Source: JAYKGU01 sp035285585 | GTDB taxonomy: Bacteria; Cyanobacteriota; Cyanobacteriia; CAKZMO01 | NCBI GenBank assembly: GCA_035285585.1 | Contig: JAYKGU010000107.1 | Coordinates: 1-64,000 of the forward strand | Direction of reading: 5' to 3' | DNA length: 64,000 nucleotides | Shown: piece by piece, positions 41,318 through 49,279 of the stretch | Position numbering within the stretch: position 1 is the first letter of the stretch | Layout of the letters: each line of letters opens with the position of its first letter | Program-made: the position numbers and the translations under genes | Notes under the pieces: generated by a model | What the model was told of the DNA's origin: nothing | The model's database searches: none | What the model saw: the letters and a program-made list of their open reading frames with translations, nothing else

Positions 41318-42721
41318 TTAAAGATTAATTCCTCCTGCCTGAAGCTGGCGAATGGGGTCAAGCAGCAAATCGAGAATGCGCTGTTTCCGCACCACAATTT
41401 CGGCGTGGGCAGTTTGCCCAGCCTGTAGTTCAACAGGTTGATTTTCGTGCATTACATAGTCGCGCTCCAGGGCAATATCTACTTCATAAACCGCTCCCAG
41501 TTGCTCATTGGCCTTGGCATTGGGCGAGATGGACAAAACCTTGCCCGTGACAATGCCATAGTCTTGATAGGGAAAGGCATCCAGCTTGATGTTGACGGTC
41601 ATGCCGGTTTCAATCAGACCCGCCTCTCGGCTGGGTAGCGCTGCCGACAATACCAAAGGCGCATCATCGGGGGCGATTTCTGCAATGGTTTGCCCTGCCT
41701 GGATCACTTCCCCCGTGTTTTCGACCCCCAGGGCAAGCACCAGACCGTCGCAGGGGGCATATACAAACATTTGATCCAGTTTTGTCCGGGCTGCCTTGAG
41801 CAAGGCTTTTGTTTCTTCGATATGGGCTTGAATACCGATGGCCTCCCGCTCAAGCTGCTGTAATTGTTGCTGTAGCTCGATCTGGCTCCGTTGTCCCTCA
41901 GCTTGCTGCCGCGTCAGTTGGGCCTGGAGGCGATCGCTCTCCGCCTGGGACTTTTCCAGATTGCCCGAATTCTGGGTAATGGCTTGCTGCCGCTCCCGAA
42001 TAGACTGTTCTACCTCAAAGAGCTGATCTTGGGCGATCGCCCCGGCATCTACCAGGGGCTGAAGTCTTTGCAGTCGGTTCTGATAAGCCTCAGTTTCTGT
42101 ATCCAGATGGGTCAGCATTTCCTGAAGGGTTTGGATATCTACTGCAGTTTCGGTGATGGCCATCTGCTGGGCATTGACATCGGCGGTGGCGATCGCCTGC
42201 CGCACTTCTCCCTCCATGCGGGTTCGCTCAATCAGGGCCTGCATCTGCAGAAGCTGGGCGTGCTGGGAGGTCAAACTTTGTTCCAGCCGCTCAATCTCGG
42301 TTTGCTCCAGGCGGGTATCCAGAGTGGCGATAATTTGCCCGGTTTTGACCGCCTCTCCTTCTTCCACGAGAATCTGGGCCACTTCTCCCTGGATCATAGG
42401 CTGCACCTTGTAAACCTGTCCTTCTGGCACCAGTTGCCCCTGGGCGTGGCTCACCTCCTGGATATGCCCGAACCAGGCCCATCCCCCAAAAATGCAGCCA
42501 AACACAAAGCCGCCCAGGAGAAGTCGCTTGGAGAAGGTTGCTGGAGGCTGATCGAGAGTGGCTTGCAGTCCATCGCTCCAAAGCGGCTCGGCAGCGGATT
42601 TGGTAGCTAATTGCACTGACGCGGAGGGCGTAATTGGGAAAGATTGATGTACTAAGGCAGAGTGTTGCGTCGAAGGGTGTTGGAGGGACGTTTTCCCATT
42701 GGTTGGCTGTCGTGAAGTCAT
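41318..42721 (-). CDS. HlyD-type membrane fusion (periplasmic adaptor) protein
   Basis: About 467 residues. A cytoplasmic N-terminus leads to one membrane helix (about 62-82), the first half-lipoyl motif (QPMIQGEVAQILVEEGEAVK), a long coiled-coil hairpin (about 135-310) rich in Gln/Glu, the second lipoyl half (MFVYAPCDGLVLALGVENTGE), and beta-barrel domains. It links an inner-membrane ABC exporter to an outer-membrane channel. The hetC-like peptidase/ABC transporter upstream on the same strand is its obvious partner, forming a type I secretion system. ATG 42721 is preferred over 42736. Confidence 0.92.
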   Translation of the reverse strand: MTSRQPTNGKTSLQHPSTQHSALVHQSFPITPSASVQLATKSAAEPLWSDGLQATLDQPPATFSKRLLLGGFVFGCIFGGWAWFGHIQEVSHAQGQLVPEGQVYKVQPMIQGEVAQILVEEGEAVKTGQIIATLDTRLEQTEIERLEQSLTSQHAQLLQMQALIERTRMEGEVRQAIATADVNAQQMAITETAVDIQTLQEMLTHLDTETEAYQNRLQRLQPLVDAGAIAQDQLFEVEQSIRERQQAITQNSGNLEKSQAESDRLQAQLTRQQAEGQRSQIELQQQLQQLEREAIGIQAHIEETKALLKAARTKLDQMFVYAPCDGLVLALGVENTGEVIQAGQTIAEIAPDDAPLVLSAALPSREAGLIETGMTVNIKLDAFPYQDYGIVTGKVLSISPNAKANEQLGAVYEVDIALERDYVMHENQPVELQAGQTAHAEIVVRKQRILDLLLDPIRQLQAGGINL

Positions 42722-43285
42722 AGTCAATCCCAGCAAAGGTCGATAACTTTACAAGAGCAGCTTTACAATCACAGCTTTATCAATTACCTGCATCTGACCG
42801 TTGAGCGCGTGGGCAATTTTAATTACATTTTCTTGAGGTGCGCTCCCAGCGGGGGAGGTACCCCCAAGAAAGTAATTTTTTTAACCAGTCAAACAATCAG
42901 CAGCAATATTGGCAATACTTGGGTGATCAGTAGTGGACGGAAATCATCAGTTAAATTAACCCACGTTTGCCAGACTGGCCTGGCGATGGTATTTGGGCCA
43001 GAAAACCCGAAGAACCAGTGGACAAGCGTTGTTCTATCGCGGAGTTGTTCTGGGGGGTCACTGATGACCAGGTAAGTAACCTCCGTGGAAATACTACGGG
43101 GAAGGCCGGAGCGGGATCTGCCAAACTGGCAGTTTCGTAATATTTGTCAGTACTTGTTTGACCGAGCGATACCTTTGTTTACCTAACTTAAAAGAAGGGG
43201 CGATCGCCACAACTATCCCAAAACCCGGTTCCACCAACAAGTTGGCGGCTTCTCCGTCCGTACCGACTGCCTGGCAAGCACCGGA
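42722..43285. other. Intergenic region between hlyD and the hetC-like gene
   Basis: About 560 bases with no supported gene. It contains a family B/C-like GC hairpin fragment (about 42838-42870) and a perfect hairpin CTGCCA-AAC-TGGCAG (43117-43131). The latter lies about 155 bases downstream of the hetC-like stop codon on the minus strand. Its length suggests that hlyD has its own promoter. Confidence 0.45.
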
Positions 43286-46200
43286 CTAAAGATCAAGCTG
43301 TTGCTGCACCAGGTGGTAGTACAGGCCCCGACCGGCCATTAGCTCATCGTGGTTGCCCTTCTCCACCAGCACCCCCTGATCCAGCACCAGAATTTGATCG
43401 GCGTGGCGTACGGTGGACAGACGGTGGGCAATGATAAAGGTGGTGCGATCGCGGCTGATATGGGCCAAATTCTTTTGAAAACGGCGTTCTGACTCGGTAT
43501 CCAGGGAACTGGTGGCTTCATCCAGAATGAGAATGCGAGGATTCCCCAGCAGCGCTCGGGCGATGGCGATGCGCTGACGCTGCCCCCCCGACAGGGTAGA
43601 TCCCCGCTCGCCCACGGCAGTGTGATAGCCCAGCGGCAGAGATTGGATGAATGGGTGAGCCTCCGCTACCTTCGCCGCTTCCACCGCATCTTCTAAGGAG
43701 AACTCTGAGCGGTAGAGCAGGATATTGTCGAGGATGGTGCCTGAGAACAAGAAACATTCCTGGGGAACAACGCCCAGTTGCGATCGCAAAGATGGCGGAG
43801 AGCTGTGGCGAATATCGTGGCCGTCAACCAGAACCCGGCCTTCATCGGGATGATACAGCCCTTCCAGAAGCTTTACCAGCGTGCTTTTCCCGGATCCACT
43901 CCGCCCCACTACCGCCGTGGTCTGGCCAGCCTTAACTTCAAAAGAAATGTTTTGTAATGTGTTGCGTTCTGCCTCGCTACTGTACCGAAATGTAATGTTT
44001 TCAAACGAAACCTGTCCCTGAATAGGTGGCATAACCATCATCTGCTGGCCAGGCGTTTCCTCTGGTCGGGTTTCAAACACATCATTGAGCCGCTCCACGG
44101 AAATTAACACTTCCTGGAGTTCGTCCCACAGCCCCGCCAGGGCAATAACCGGGCTGATGACATACCCAATCATCATATTGAAGGCCACAAACTGGCCGAT
44201 GGTTAGCTCTCCCTGAATCACCAGGCCAGCCCCATACCAGAGCAGCAGCGTGCTTCCCAGGGTGTTGACCATGCCGTTAGCCGCCTGCAGGCCAATGCCA
44301 AACTTCTGTCCCCGAAACCGCATATTCAACTGCCGCGTCAGGGTTTCCTCCCACCGCCAGCGCAGCTCCCGTTCCGCCGCCGCCGATTTAATGGTATGAA
44401 TGCCCGTCATCATTTCCACCAGCGCCGAATTTTGGTCCGCCGCTTCCTTGAAGATCTGTCGAGAAATCTTCCTCAAGAAAGGCGTTGACCCCAGGGTGAG
44501 CAGCATGATGGGGGGGATTAATCCCAACACCAACAGCGTCAAGCGCCAGTTGTAGTACAGCATCAACCCCAGGTAGACAAATCCGGTGACGAAGTTAAGC
44601 CACGCCAGCACCACCTGGCCAATGAGGAAATGTTGAATCTTTTGGTTTTCCTGCACACGGGTGATGATGTCACCGACGCGGCGCGACTCAAAAAACTGTA
44701 GCGGCAGCGCTACAGCGTGGCGGATAAACCCACTAATCAGGGTTAAATCTAACCGGTTGGCAAAATAGCCCAGCAAGTACTGGCGCACCGACGTCATGGC
44801 GATGCTCCAGATGCCAAACAAAATCAACCCCACGGCAAAAACATTCAGGGTTTCCAGACTTTTTTGCACCACCACCTGATCCAGAATGATTTGGGTAAAC
44901 AGCGGGGTGACCAGCCCAAAAACTTGGATGAGTAAGGACACGGCAATCACCTGCAGCGCCAGGGAGCGATAGGGCAGCAGGGCACCCAGATATCGCCCCA
45001 GGCTGGCCTGGTTGACCTTCGTGTCATACAGATTTTCGGTGGGATCCAGCAAGAGTGCATATCCCGTCCAGTGGGAGAGGAAGGCTTGCCGGGAAAGCAA
45101 CTGGCGGCCCAGGGCAGGATCGGCGATCGCCACCTGGTCGTGGCTGACCCGATACACGACCACATAGTGATTGCCCTGCCAGTGGGCAATCCAGGGGTTG
45201 GCCTGCTCGGCCATGCGCCCCAGGCTGGCCCGCACGGGACGGGCGTGGTAGCCCAGGCCCTCCGCCGCCTTCGCCAAACTCCGCAGGGATGCGCCCGATC
45301 GCCCCACATTGGCTTGCTCCCGCAGAAAGTTGAGGGGAAACCGCTTACCCCAATATTGGGAAATCATGGCCAGACAGGCCGCCCCACAGTCGGAGGAGCT
45401 TTGTTGCTCAACCCAGGGGTATTGGTGCAGCCAGTCGAGGAACTTACGGTTGAGGGGTTTGGGGAATGTGGGTGCTGCCGCCGTCGGCTGGGTGATATTG
45501 GCCGGGGGCTGTACCACCAGCGGGGCGGGTGGTTTGTCAGGACGGAGATCGGTGGGCGGAAGGGTCGGGAGGGCCAGAGTTCCAGCAGGTTGGGAGGATG
45601 CCGACGGGCTAGCCTCCATCCCCGCTTTCCCTTCGCCCATTGCCAGCTCCCAATATTCGTCAGGGAGCTGGTACGCCATCACGTCGGTTTGGGCAAAGAT
45701 GGGAGCCGGATAGTCAGCGCGATCGCCCCAACTATCGCCAACCTGTAGCGGCGGCACCAGCCCGTGGCCGTTTTCTGGCTGGCCCTGCACAATTCCCTGG
45801 CGCAGCCACCAGCGCCCACCCAGTTGACGGGCGTGGTCAGTGAGGTCTGTATGGGCAGGAATGAATTGCTCTGTAACGTAGGGGATCCACTGCTGAATCT
45901 GATGGCTGGATTGGCTGGCCAGATCTGTCAAACTTTTGAAGAAGACCAGCCGCTCCTGATGGCGGGCCTGGGTTTGCAGGTGGGCACTCAGGGCCGGGTA
46001 TTGGTCTAGTAAAACTGTCAGAACCGCTTGGGGAATGAGGAGCAGACGAACCTCACTGGCCGCGATCGCCCGATAGGGAAGGCTGGTCGCGGCCAATAGG
46101 AAATCTGCCCCGAAGGTATCATCGGCCTGGAGCAACTGGGCCGTGACATCCCGCTGCCGCAGCCGACTGGGGCATAGAAGCCGCACCTGTCCTTGCACGA

Positions 46201-46411
46201 TGAAGTACAGGGCTACCTCAGGAGGGCAGGGGGAGATGGGATGACCAAGGGGATAGTCTCTCATCTGGATCCCAGGGGGGAGGTTTGCTGGAGAGCCAGA
46301 CTGGTCCGGGTGTACCAAACTCATCAGCCGAGCAAGCGCCTGAGAAGCCTGGGTAACACCGGGGCCGCCAGAAAGGGGGGGCTTTTTTCTGACCCCGAGA
46401 CTTGAATACAT
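43286..46411 (-). CDS. hetC: HetC-like peptidase-containing ABC exporter (cNMP-binding region, C39 peptidase, ABC)
   Basis: About 1041 residues, very close to Anabaena HetC (1044). Order: an N-terminal cyclic-nucleotide-binding-like region (about 40-260), a C39 peptidase domain with Cys342 in SSDCGAACLAM, His in GNHYVVVY and Asp in VAIADPALG, a six-helix membrane domain, and an ABC ATPase with GRSGSGKST, LSGGQRQRIAIA, ILILDEATSSLD and IIAHRLS. Such proteins cleave double-Gly leader peptides and export the product. HetC is needed for heterocyst development in Anabaena. GAGG six bases before ATG 46411 supports this start over an upstream ATG at 46480. Downstream lie hlyD and hetP on the same strand. 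The substrate peptide is not identified. Confidence 0.88.
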   Translation of the reverse strand: MYSSLGVRKKPPLSGGPGVTQASQALARLMSLVHPDQSGSPANLPPGIQMRDYPLGHPISPCPPEVALYFIVQGQVRLLCPSRLRQRDVTAQLLQADDTFGADFLLAATSLPYRAIAASEVRLLLIPQAVLTVLLDQYPALSAHLQTQARHQERLVFFKSLTDLASQSSHQIQQWIPYVTEQFIPAHTDLTDHARQLGGRWWLRQGIVQGQPENGHGLVPPLQVGDSWGDRADYPAPIFAQTDVMAYQLPDEYWELAMGEGKAGMEASPSASSQPAGTLALPTLPPTDLRPDKPPAPLVVQPPANITQPTAAAPTFPKPLNRKFLDWLHQYPWVEQQSSSDCGAACLAMISQYWGKRFPLNFLREQANVGRSGASLRSLAKAAEGLGYHARPVRASLGRMAEQANPWIAHWQGNHYVVVYRVSHDQVAIADPALGRQLLSRQAFLSHWTGYALLLDPTENLYDTKVNQASLGRYLGALLPYRSLALQVIAVSLLIQVFGLVTPLFTQIILDQVVVQKSLETLNVFAVGLILFGIWSIAMTSVRQYLLGYFANRLDLTLISGFIRHAVALPLQFFESRRVGDIITRVQENQKIQHFLIGQVVLAWLNFVTGFVYLGLMLYYNWRLTLLVLGLIPPIMLLTLGSTPFLRKISRQIFKEAADQNSALVEMMTGIHTIKSAAAERELRWRWEETLTRQLNMRFRGQKFGIGLQAANGMVNTLGSTLLLWYGAGLVIQGELTIGQFVAFNMMIGYVISPVIALAGLWDELQEVLISVERLNDVFETRPEETPGQQMMVMPPIQGQVSFENITFRYSSEAERNTLQNISFEVKAGQTTAVVGRSGSGKSTLVKLLEGLYHPDEGRVLVDGHDIRHSSPPSLRSQLGVVPQECFLFSGTILDNILLYRSEFSLEDAVEAAKVAEAHPFIQSLPLGYHTAVGERGSTLSGGQRQRIAIARALLGNPRILILDEATSSLDTESERRFQKNLAHISRDRTTFIIAHRLSTVRHADQILVLDQGVLVEKGNHDELMAGRGLYYHLVQQQLDL

Positions 46412-46521
46412 AATGAGCCTCGAAAAGCAAGGGTTACATGGACTCAAACCTAACCTTTGACAGGGGAACTGTCCGTTCAAACAGGGGTAAGGAACCAGAG
46501 ACGATGGACTGACCGCATTTA

Positions 46522-46539
46522 TCGTGCCAAATGGTACGA
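46522..46539 (-). promoter_or_regulatory. NtcA-box-like palindrome upstream of hetC
   Basis: TCGTGCCAAATGGTACGA is an 18-base near-perfect palindrome with one mismatch. It matches GTN-N8-NAC of the NtcA box (GTG-N8-TAC on the + strand; GTA-N8-CAC on the hetC strand) and lies about 115 bases before the hetC start. hetC of Anabaena is an NtcA target. No well-placed -10 box was found, so this is a candidate only. Confidence 0.35.
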
Positions 46540-47454
46540 CAGAAGTCAGAGAAAAAGTTAAAAAAATTTGAAAAACAATTTTGGAAACTGCGGCAACTGA
46601 ATACTGTGGTTGAAAAACGATTTTGTGGCCATCAATGGCAGCAGCTTCGTGGCGTTGTGGCCTTGAGGGGGGAGGACGATCGCCAATTTGCTCACAGAGA
46701 TGAATGGCTTAATGTCCTGTATCTGCCTTTTTCAGGTGCGGCACTTACCTTATATTTAAGTACCTTCTATTGCTTTATATCTTGCAAAGTGCCTGCAACC
46801 TTGAGCCGGTTGCTATATCGCAAGAATAAAGGCCACACTTTAAGAGCTTATGATATTTACTCAAACATTTCATTAACAAACCATAATTTCCTCCTAACCC
46901 GATCGCAATCTACATCGAGCCTGGGTTGCGAAAAGCAATCACCCCAGCCAGGTTTTTCAAGAGGCTTTACAGGCATAAACCGCACTGGCCGCAAGCTATT
47001 TACCCTACTTTAGTAGGTGCGTCGTTGACGGATGTTGGAACGATCTAAATCGTAAATTTGGCGATCGCCTGTGACTCTGTGCGAATCACCTTTGCCGCAG
47101 GGTTCGACTAGATTGACCAGATGCCAATGCGGGGGATGTAGCTCACGAAACGCATCGGCTTAATGCGTTTTCTCCATATTTTTGATCTTAATGAGAAAAA
47201 TCTTAAATCATGAACTGTAGGAAAATCTATGTGCTTCATAGAATCTTTATGGAAAAAACAGCGGATTTACCAGGATTTGACAGTGAAATTACGGATCCCT
47301 AAATGGTGTAAGTTACGCATTAAGCTGCTCCTACCGTACGGACAAAGCTGGTGGAGGTACGGGTATCAAGCTGGCTTTAGCATGGGCAAGCTGCAAGGGA
47401 GCGCTGCCCAGTCTTCTCAACCGCTTTACCAGGGGTTGCGTTGCCAGACAGAAC

Positions 47455-47582
47455 AGGTTTCTGCTTCAAGTGGGAAAAATTAACGGGAGAGCATTGTTGC
47501 AGAGAGTATCAACTTAAGGCGGGAAAGTGGGACGCGCCCCACTTTCCCGCTAATCTTGTCTCGCTTTAAGCGGGAACCCGTT
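47455..47582. repeat. Family B composite repeat
   Basis: Two overlapping family B units facing each other: TTCTGCTTCAAGTGGG with AAAATTAACGGG on the left, GTATCAACTTAAGGCGGG followed by the inner palindrome AAGTGGGACGCGCCCCACTT, and CTCGCTTTAAGCGGGAACCC on the right. Confidence 0.75.
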
Positions 47583-47911
47583 GCAGATTCATGGATTTTT
47601 TATCCTCAGCGATCGCACTTTCACAGAAGTTTGATAAAACTCCCCTGGGCATGGACTAGTATTATTACGGAAATATCCTGTATCTAAACGCACTTTTTAG
47701 CGATCGCAGCTTGAATGATGGGTGTCGGTGACCGAACTGCCAGGTGGGCTGCATAAAGTATCAACTACAACTCGTCAATGAAAGTATGGCCTTTGCCCCC
47801 TGACTACAGCATTCGGGCAAAGCTAAGTTGCCTTGCGGCTTTGCAATACATCAAACTTGCCCATCAAACTATTTAGAAAACCTTTAAATTGAACGACAGG
47901 AGTGTCCTTTG

Positions 47912-48745
47912 ATGATGTCCTTTCCGCCCTCCTTGAAGCAGGCCCTGTGGGTGTCTGCTTGTGCTTTATCGGCGACGCTGCCCGCTGCTCCTGCCCAGGC
48001 GATCGCCTTTTCTGAATCCCAGAGCGAAATTTTCTTTGTAAACTTTAGTCACGCTCCCTTTTCTACTGCCACTTCAACTGATACCAATACCTTCACCTTT
48101 ACCGATAACGACCTGGCGATCGCCAACGCTGAAGCCAACGCCATTTTCCCCGACGCCAGCGTTGTCGGTAGCTTGCCCATCATCGCCGCTAATCGTCTTT
48201 TTAATGAAGCCTTTGCCCCCGGTGGCACATCCCTGGCTACCGCCTCCAGTGAAGCATCGGTTGTGGGGGATTTTTGGGTAGACGTTGCCTCCGAACCAAC
48301 GGTCTTCTCCTTTGACTTTATTGGATTCCTGGACGTTTTTGGGGTCGTCGATTCATCCCCCACCGAGCAGGCCAGCGCATCCGCAACTATCTTTTGGGGG
48401 ATCTTCGATCAAACAGAAGAACTGCCGGTTTTACTCGATATCTTTGATCTGAAGGCGGGGCTGGAAACCTTCAGCGATCGCGACTTTCTCTCTTTGCAAA
48501 CAACCGAAAACATCGACCTGCTACCCGACTTAACGGCCCTTGATACCGACTTCGGCGGCACTGCTGAAAGCGCCCGTGTGAATTTTGCGGGTAGCTACCA
48601 GCGCACCTTCACCACCTCCCGCTCTCTCCGCCTGGTGGAGTTTAAGCAGGGGCAGGCGACGGCCAGTGTGCCAGAACCATCCCTGATGCTGGCAATGGGG
48701 ATAGGGGGTGTGGCGCTGCTGCGATCGCGGCGGCGGACAAAGTAA
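47912..48745 (+). CDS. PEP-CTERM sorting domain protein (secreted)
   Basis: A 277-residue exported protein. A cleavable signal peptide ends near residue 30 (ATLPAAPAQA). The C-terminus is a typical PEP-CTERM signal: VPEPS, a hydrophobic helix (LMLAMGIGGVALL) and the basic tail RSRRRTK. The middle is acidic, Thr/Ser-rich and probably beta-rich, with no catalytic motif. It is a predicted substrate of the cyanoexosortase encoded at 20453-21373, and so a candidate surface or EPS-associated protein. ATG 47912 has AGGAG ten bases upstream; an adjacent ATG at 47915 is also possible. Confidence 0.88.
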   Translation: MMSFPPSLKQALWVSACALSATLPAAPAQAIAFSESQSEIFFVNFSHAPFSTATSTDTNTFTFTDNDLAIANAEANAIFPDASVVGSLPIIAANRLFNEAFAPGGTSLATASSEASVVGDFWVDVASEPTVFSFDFIGFLDVFGVVDSSPTEQASASATIFWGIFDQTEELPVLLDIFDLKAGLETFSDRDFLSLQTTENIDLLPDLTALDTDFGGTAESARVNFAGSYQRTFTTSRSLRLVEFKQGQATASVPEPSLMLAMGIGGVALLRSRRRTK

Positions 48746-48794
48746 GCCGGTATTCTCTTGACACGGAGAGAAGCCGTCTGTTATGAAGGTGGAG

Positions 48795-48812
48795 AGGCCG
48801 TATCGGCTTTTC
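48795..48812 (+). terminator. Weak terminator hairpin after the PEP-CTERM gene
   Basis: AGGCCG-TAT-CGGCTT followed by TT. A 6-bp stem including one G-U, about 50 bases after the stop codon. Confidence 0.35.
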
Positions 48813-48968
48813 CACTTTCGGTTAGTTCCTCAAGGCGCGCATCCCGTGCGTTTCGTTATTGCCCCTAACTATTGCCAGAGCGTTTCAGTATGCGACGATT
48901 TTTCTTTTGGTTTTGGTTTATCCCGGTTCACCAGAGGTGACGGCTATTTGCCATACCCCTTCTGAGTG

Positions 48969-48997
48969 AACCGCAGGCTGCCAAACCTGCGGTTTTT
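48969..48997 (+). terminator. Rho-independent terminator upstream of the aroF leader
   Basis: AACCGCAGG and CCTGCGGTT form a 9-bp perfect stem around an 8-base loop, followed by TTT. It probably ends transcription from the PEP-CTERM gene and isolates the DAHP synthase transcription unit downstream. Confidence 0.8.
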
Positions 48998-49067
48998 AAT
49001 TATCTAGCCTGTTGAATTCGCGTCTGGCGATCGCCCCTGACCCTTTTTTCAAACGACAAAACAAGCC

Positions 49068-49139
49068 ATGCCTGCATCGCTTATCTGCCCATCCTTTTTT
49101 AGCTTCTTCTTTTTTTGGCCCCTGACCAGTTCTGGGTAA
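49068..49139 (+). CDS. Phe/Trp-rich leader peptide of the DAHP synthase gene
   Basis: A 23-codon ORF from ATG 49068 to TAA 49137-49139. Its middle reads PSFFSFFFFW: six Phe codons at 49095-49100 and 49104-49115, and a Trp codon at 49116-49118. Leader peptides with clustered Phe codons, as in the pheA and pheST leaders of enterobacteria, make the ribosome stall when charged tRNA-Phe is scarce. A terminator hairpin starts 25 bases after the stop codon, and the DAHP synthase ATG is 140 bases downstream. There is only a weak ribosome-binding site (ACAAG). Translation of this peptide is inferred from the combination of codon content, position and RNA structures. The coincidence of all three makes chance unlikely. 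Confidence 0.7.
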   Translation: MPASLICPSFFSFFFFWPLTSSG

Positions 49140-49195
49140 GAAGATGCTGCCATGCCATCGACGAACCCGGAGCTGAACCCAGTTCCGGGTTTTTT
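49130..49195 (+). promoter_or_regulatory. Attenuator: antiterminator/terminator pair in the aroF leader
   Basis: Terminator: AACCCGGAGCT (49164-49174) pairs with AGTTCCGGGTT (49181-49191), 11 bp with one G-U, loop GAACCC, then T to 49195. Antiterminator: TCTGGGT (49131-49137), at the end of the leader ORF and touching its stop codon, can pair with ACCCGGA (49165-49171), the 5' arm of the terminator. A ribosome stalled on the Phe/Trp codons leaves TCTGGGT free and allows antitermination. A ribosome at the stop codon covers it and lets the terminator form. Confidence 0.7.
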
Positions 49196-49279
49196 AATGA
49201 CTGCGCCGCTGTGTTCGACCTCCGTCCCATCTCAGTTCGTCAATTTCTAGCAAACTCAACCCACACAAGGAGATTTCCC

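Larger units (their letters stand above)
46412..47911. other. 1.5-kb gene-poor region upstream of the hetC-like gene
   Basis: No convincing gene is seen. Two frames (46531-47013 and 47229-47483, plus strand) are open but AT-rich and have no recognisable protein features. A composite family B repeat occupies about 47455-47582. The left end should hold the hetC promoter and the right end the promoter and 5' UTR of the PEP-CTERM gene. Confidence 0.5.

Noticed and set aside
42809..43075. 88-codon plus-strand frame between hlyD and hetC
   Set aside because: Composed partly of repeat-like sequence and lacking protein-like features.
46531..47013. 160-codon plus-strand frame in the hetC upstream region
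   Set aside because: AT-rich, Lys-rich start and patchy composition; no ribosome-binding site or known motif. It could be real but is not supported.
47140..47180. GGGGGATGTAGCTC, resembling the 5' end of a tRNA (acceptor plus D-stem)
   Set aside because: No anticodon arm, T-loop (TTCGA) or 3' acceptor strand at the proper distance, so not a tRNA gene.
48783..48965. 60-codon plus-strand frame after the PEP-CTERM gene
   Set aside because: It begins within a likely terminator hairpin and has no recognisable protein features.
49115..49279. Upstream in-frame extension of aroF
   Set aside because: It would translate through the terminator hairpin and lacks DAHP synthase similarity; ATG 49280 has a strong ribosome-binding site.
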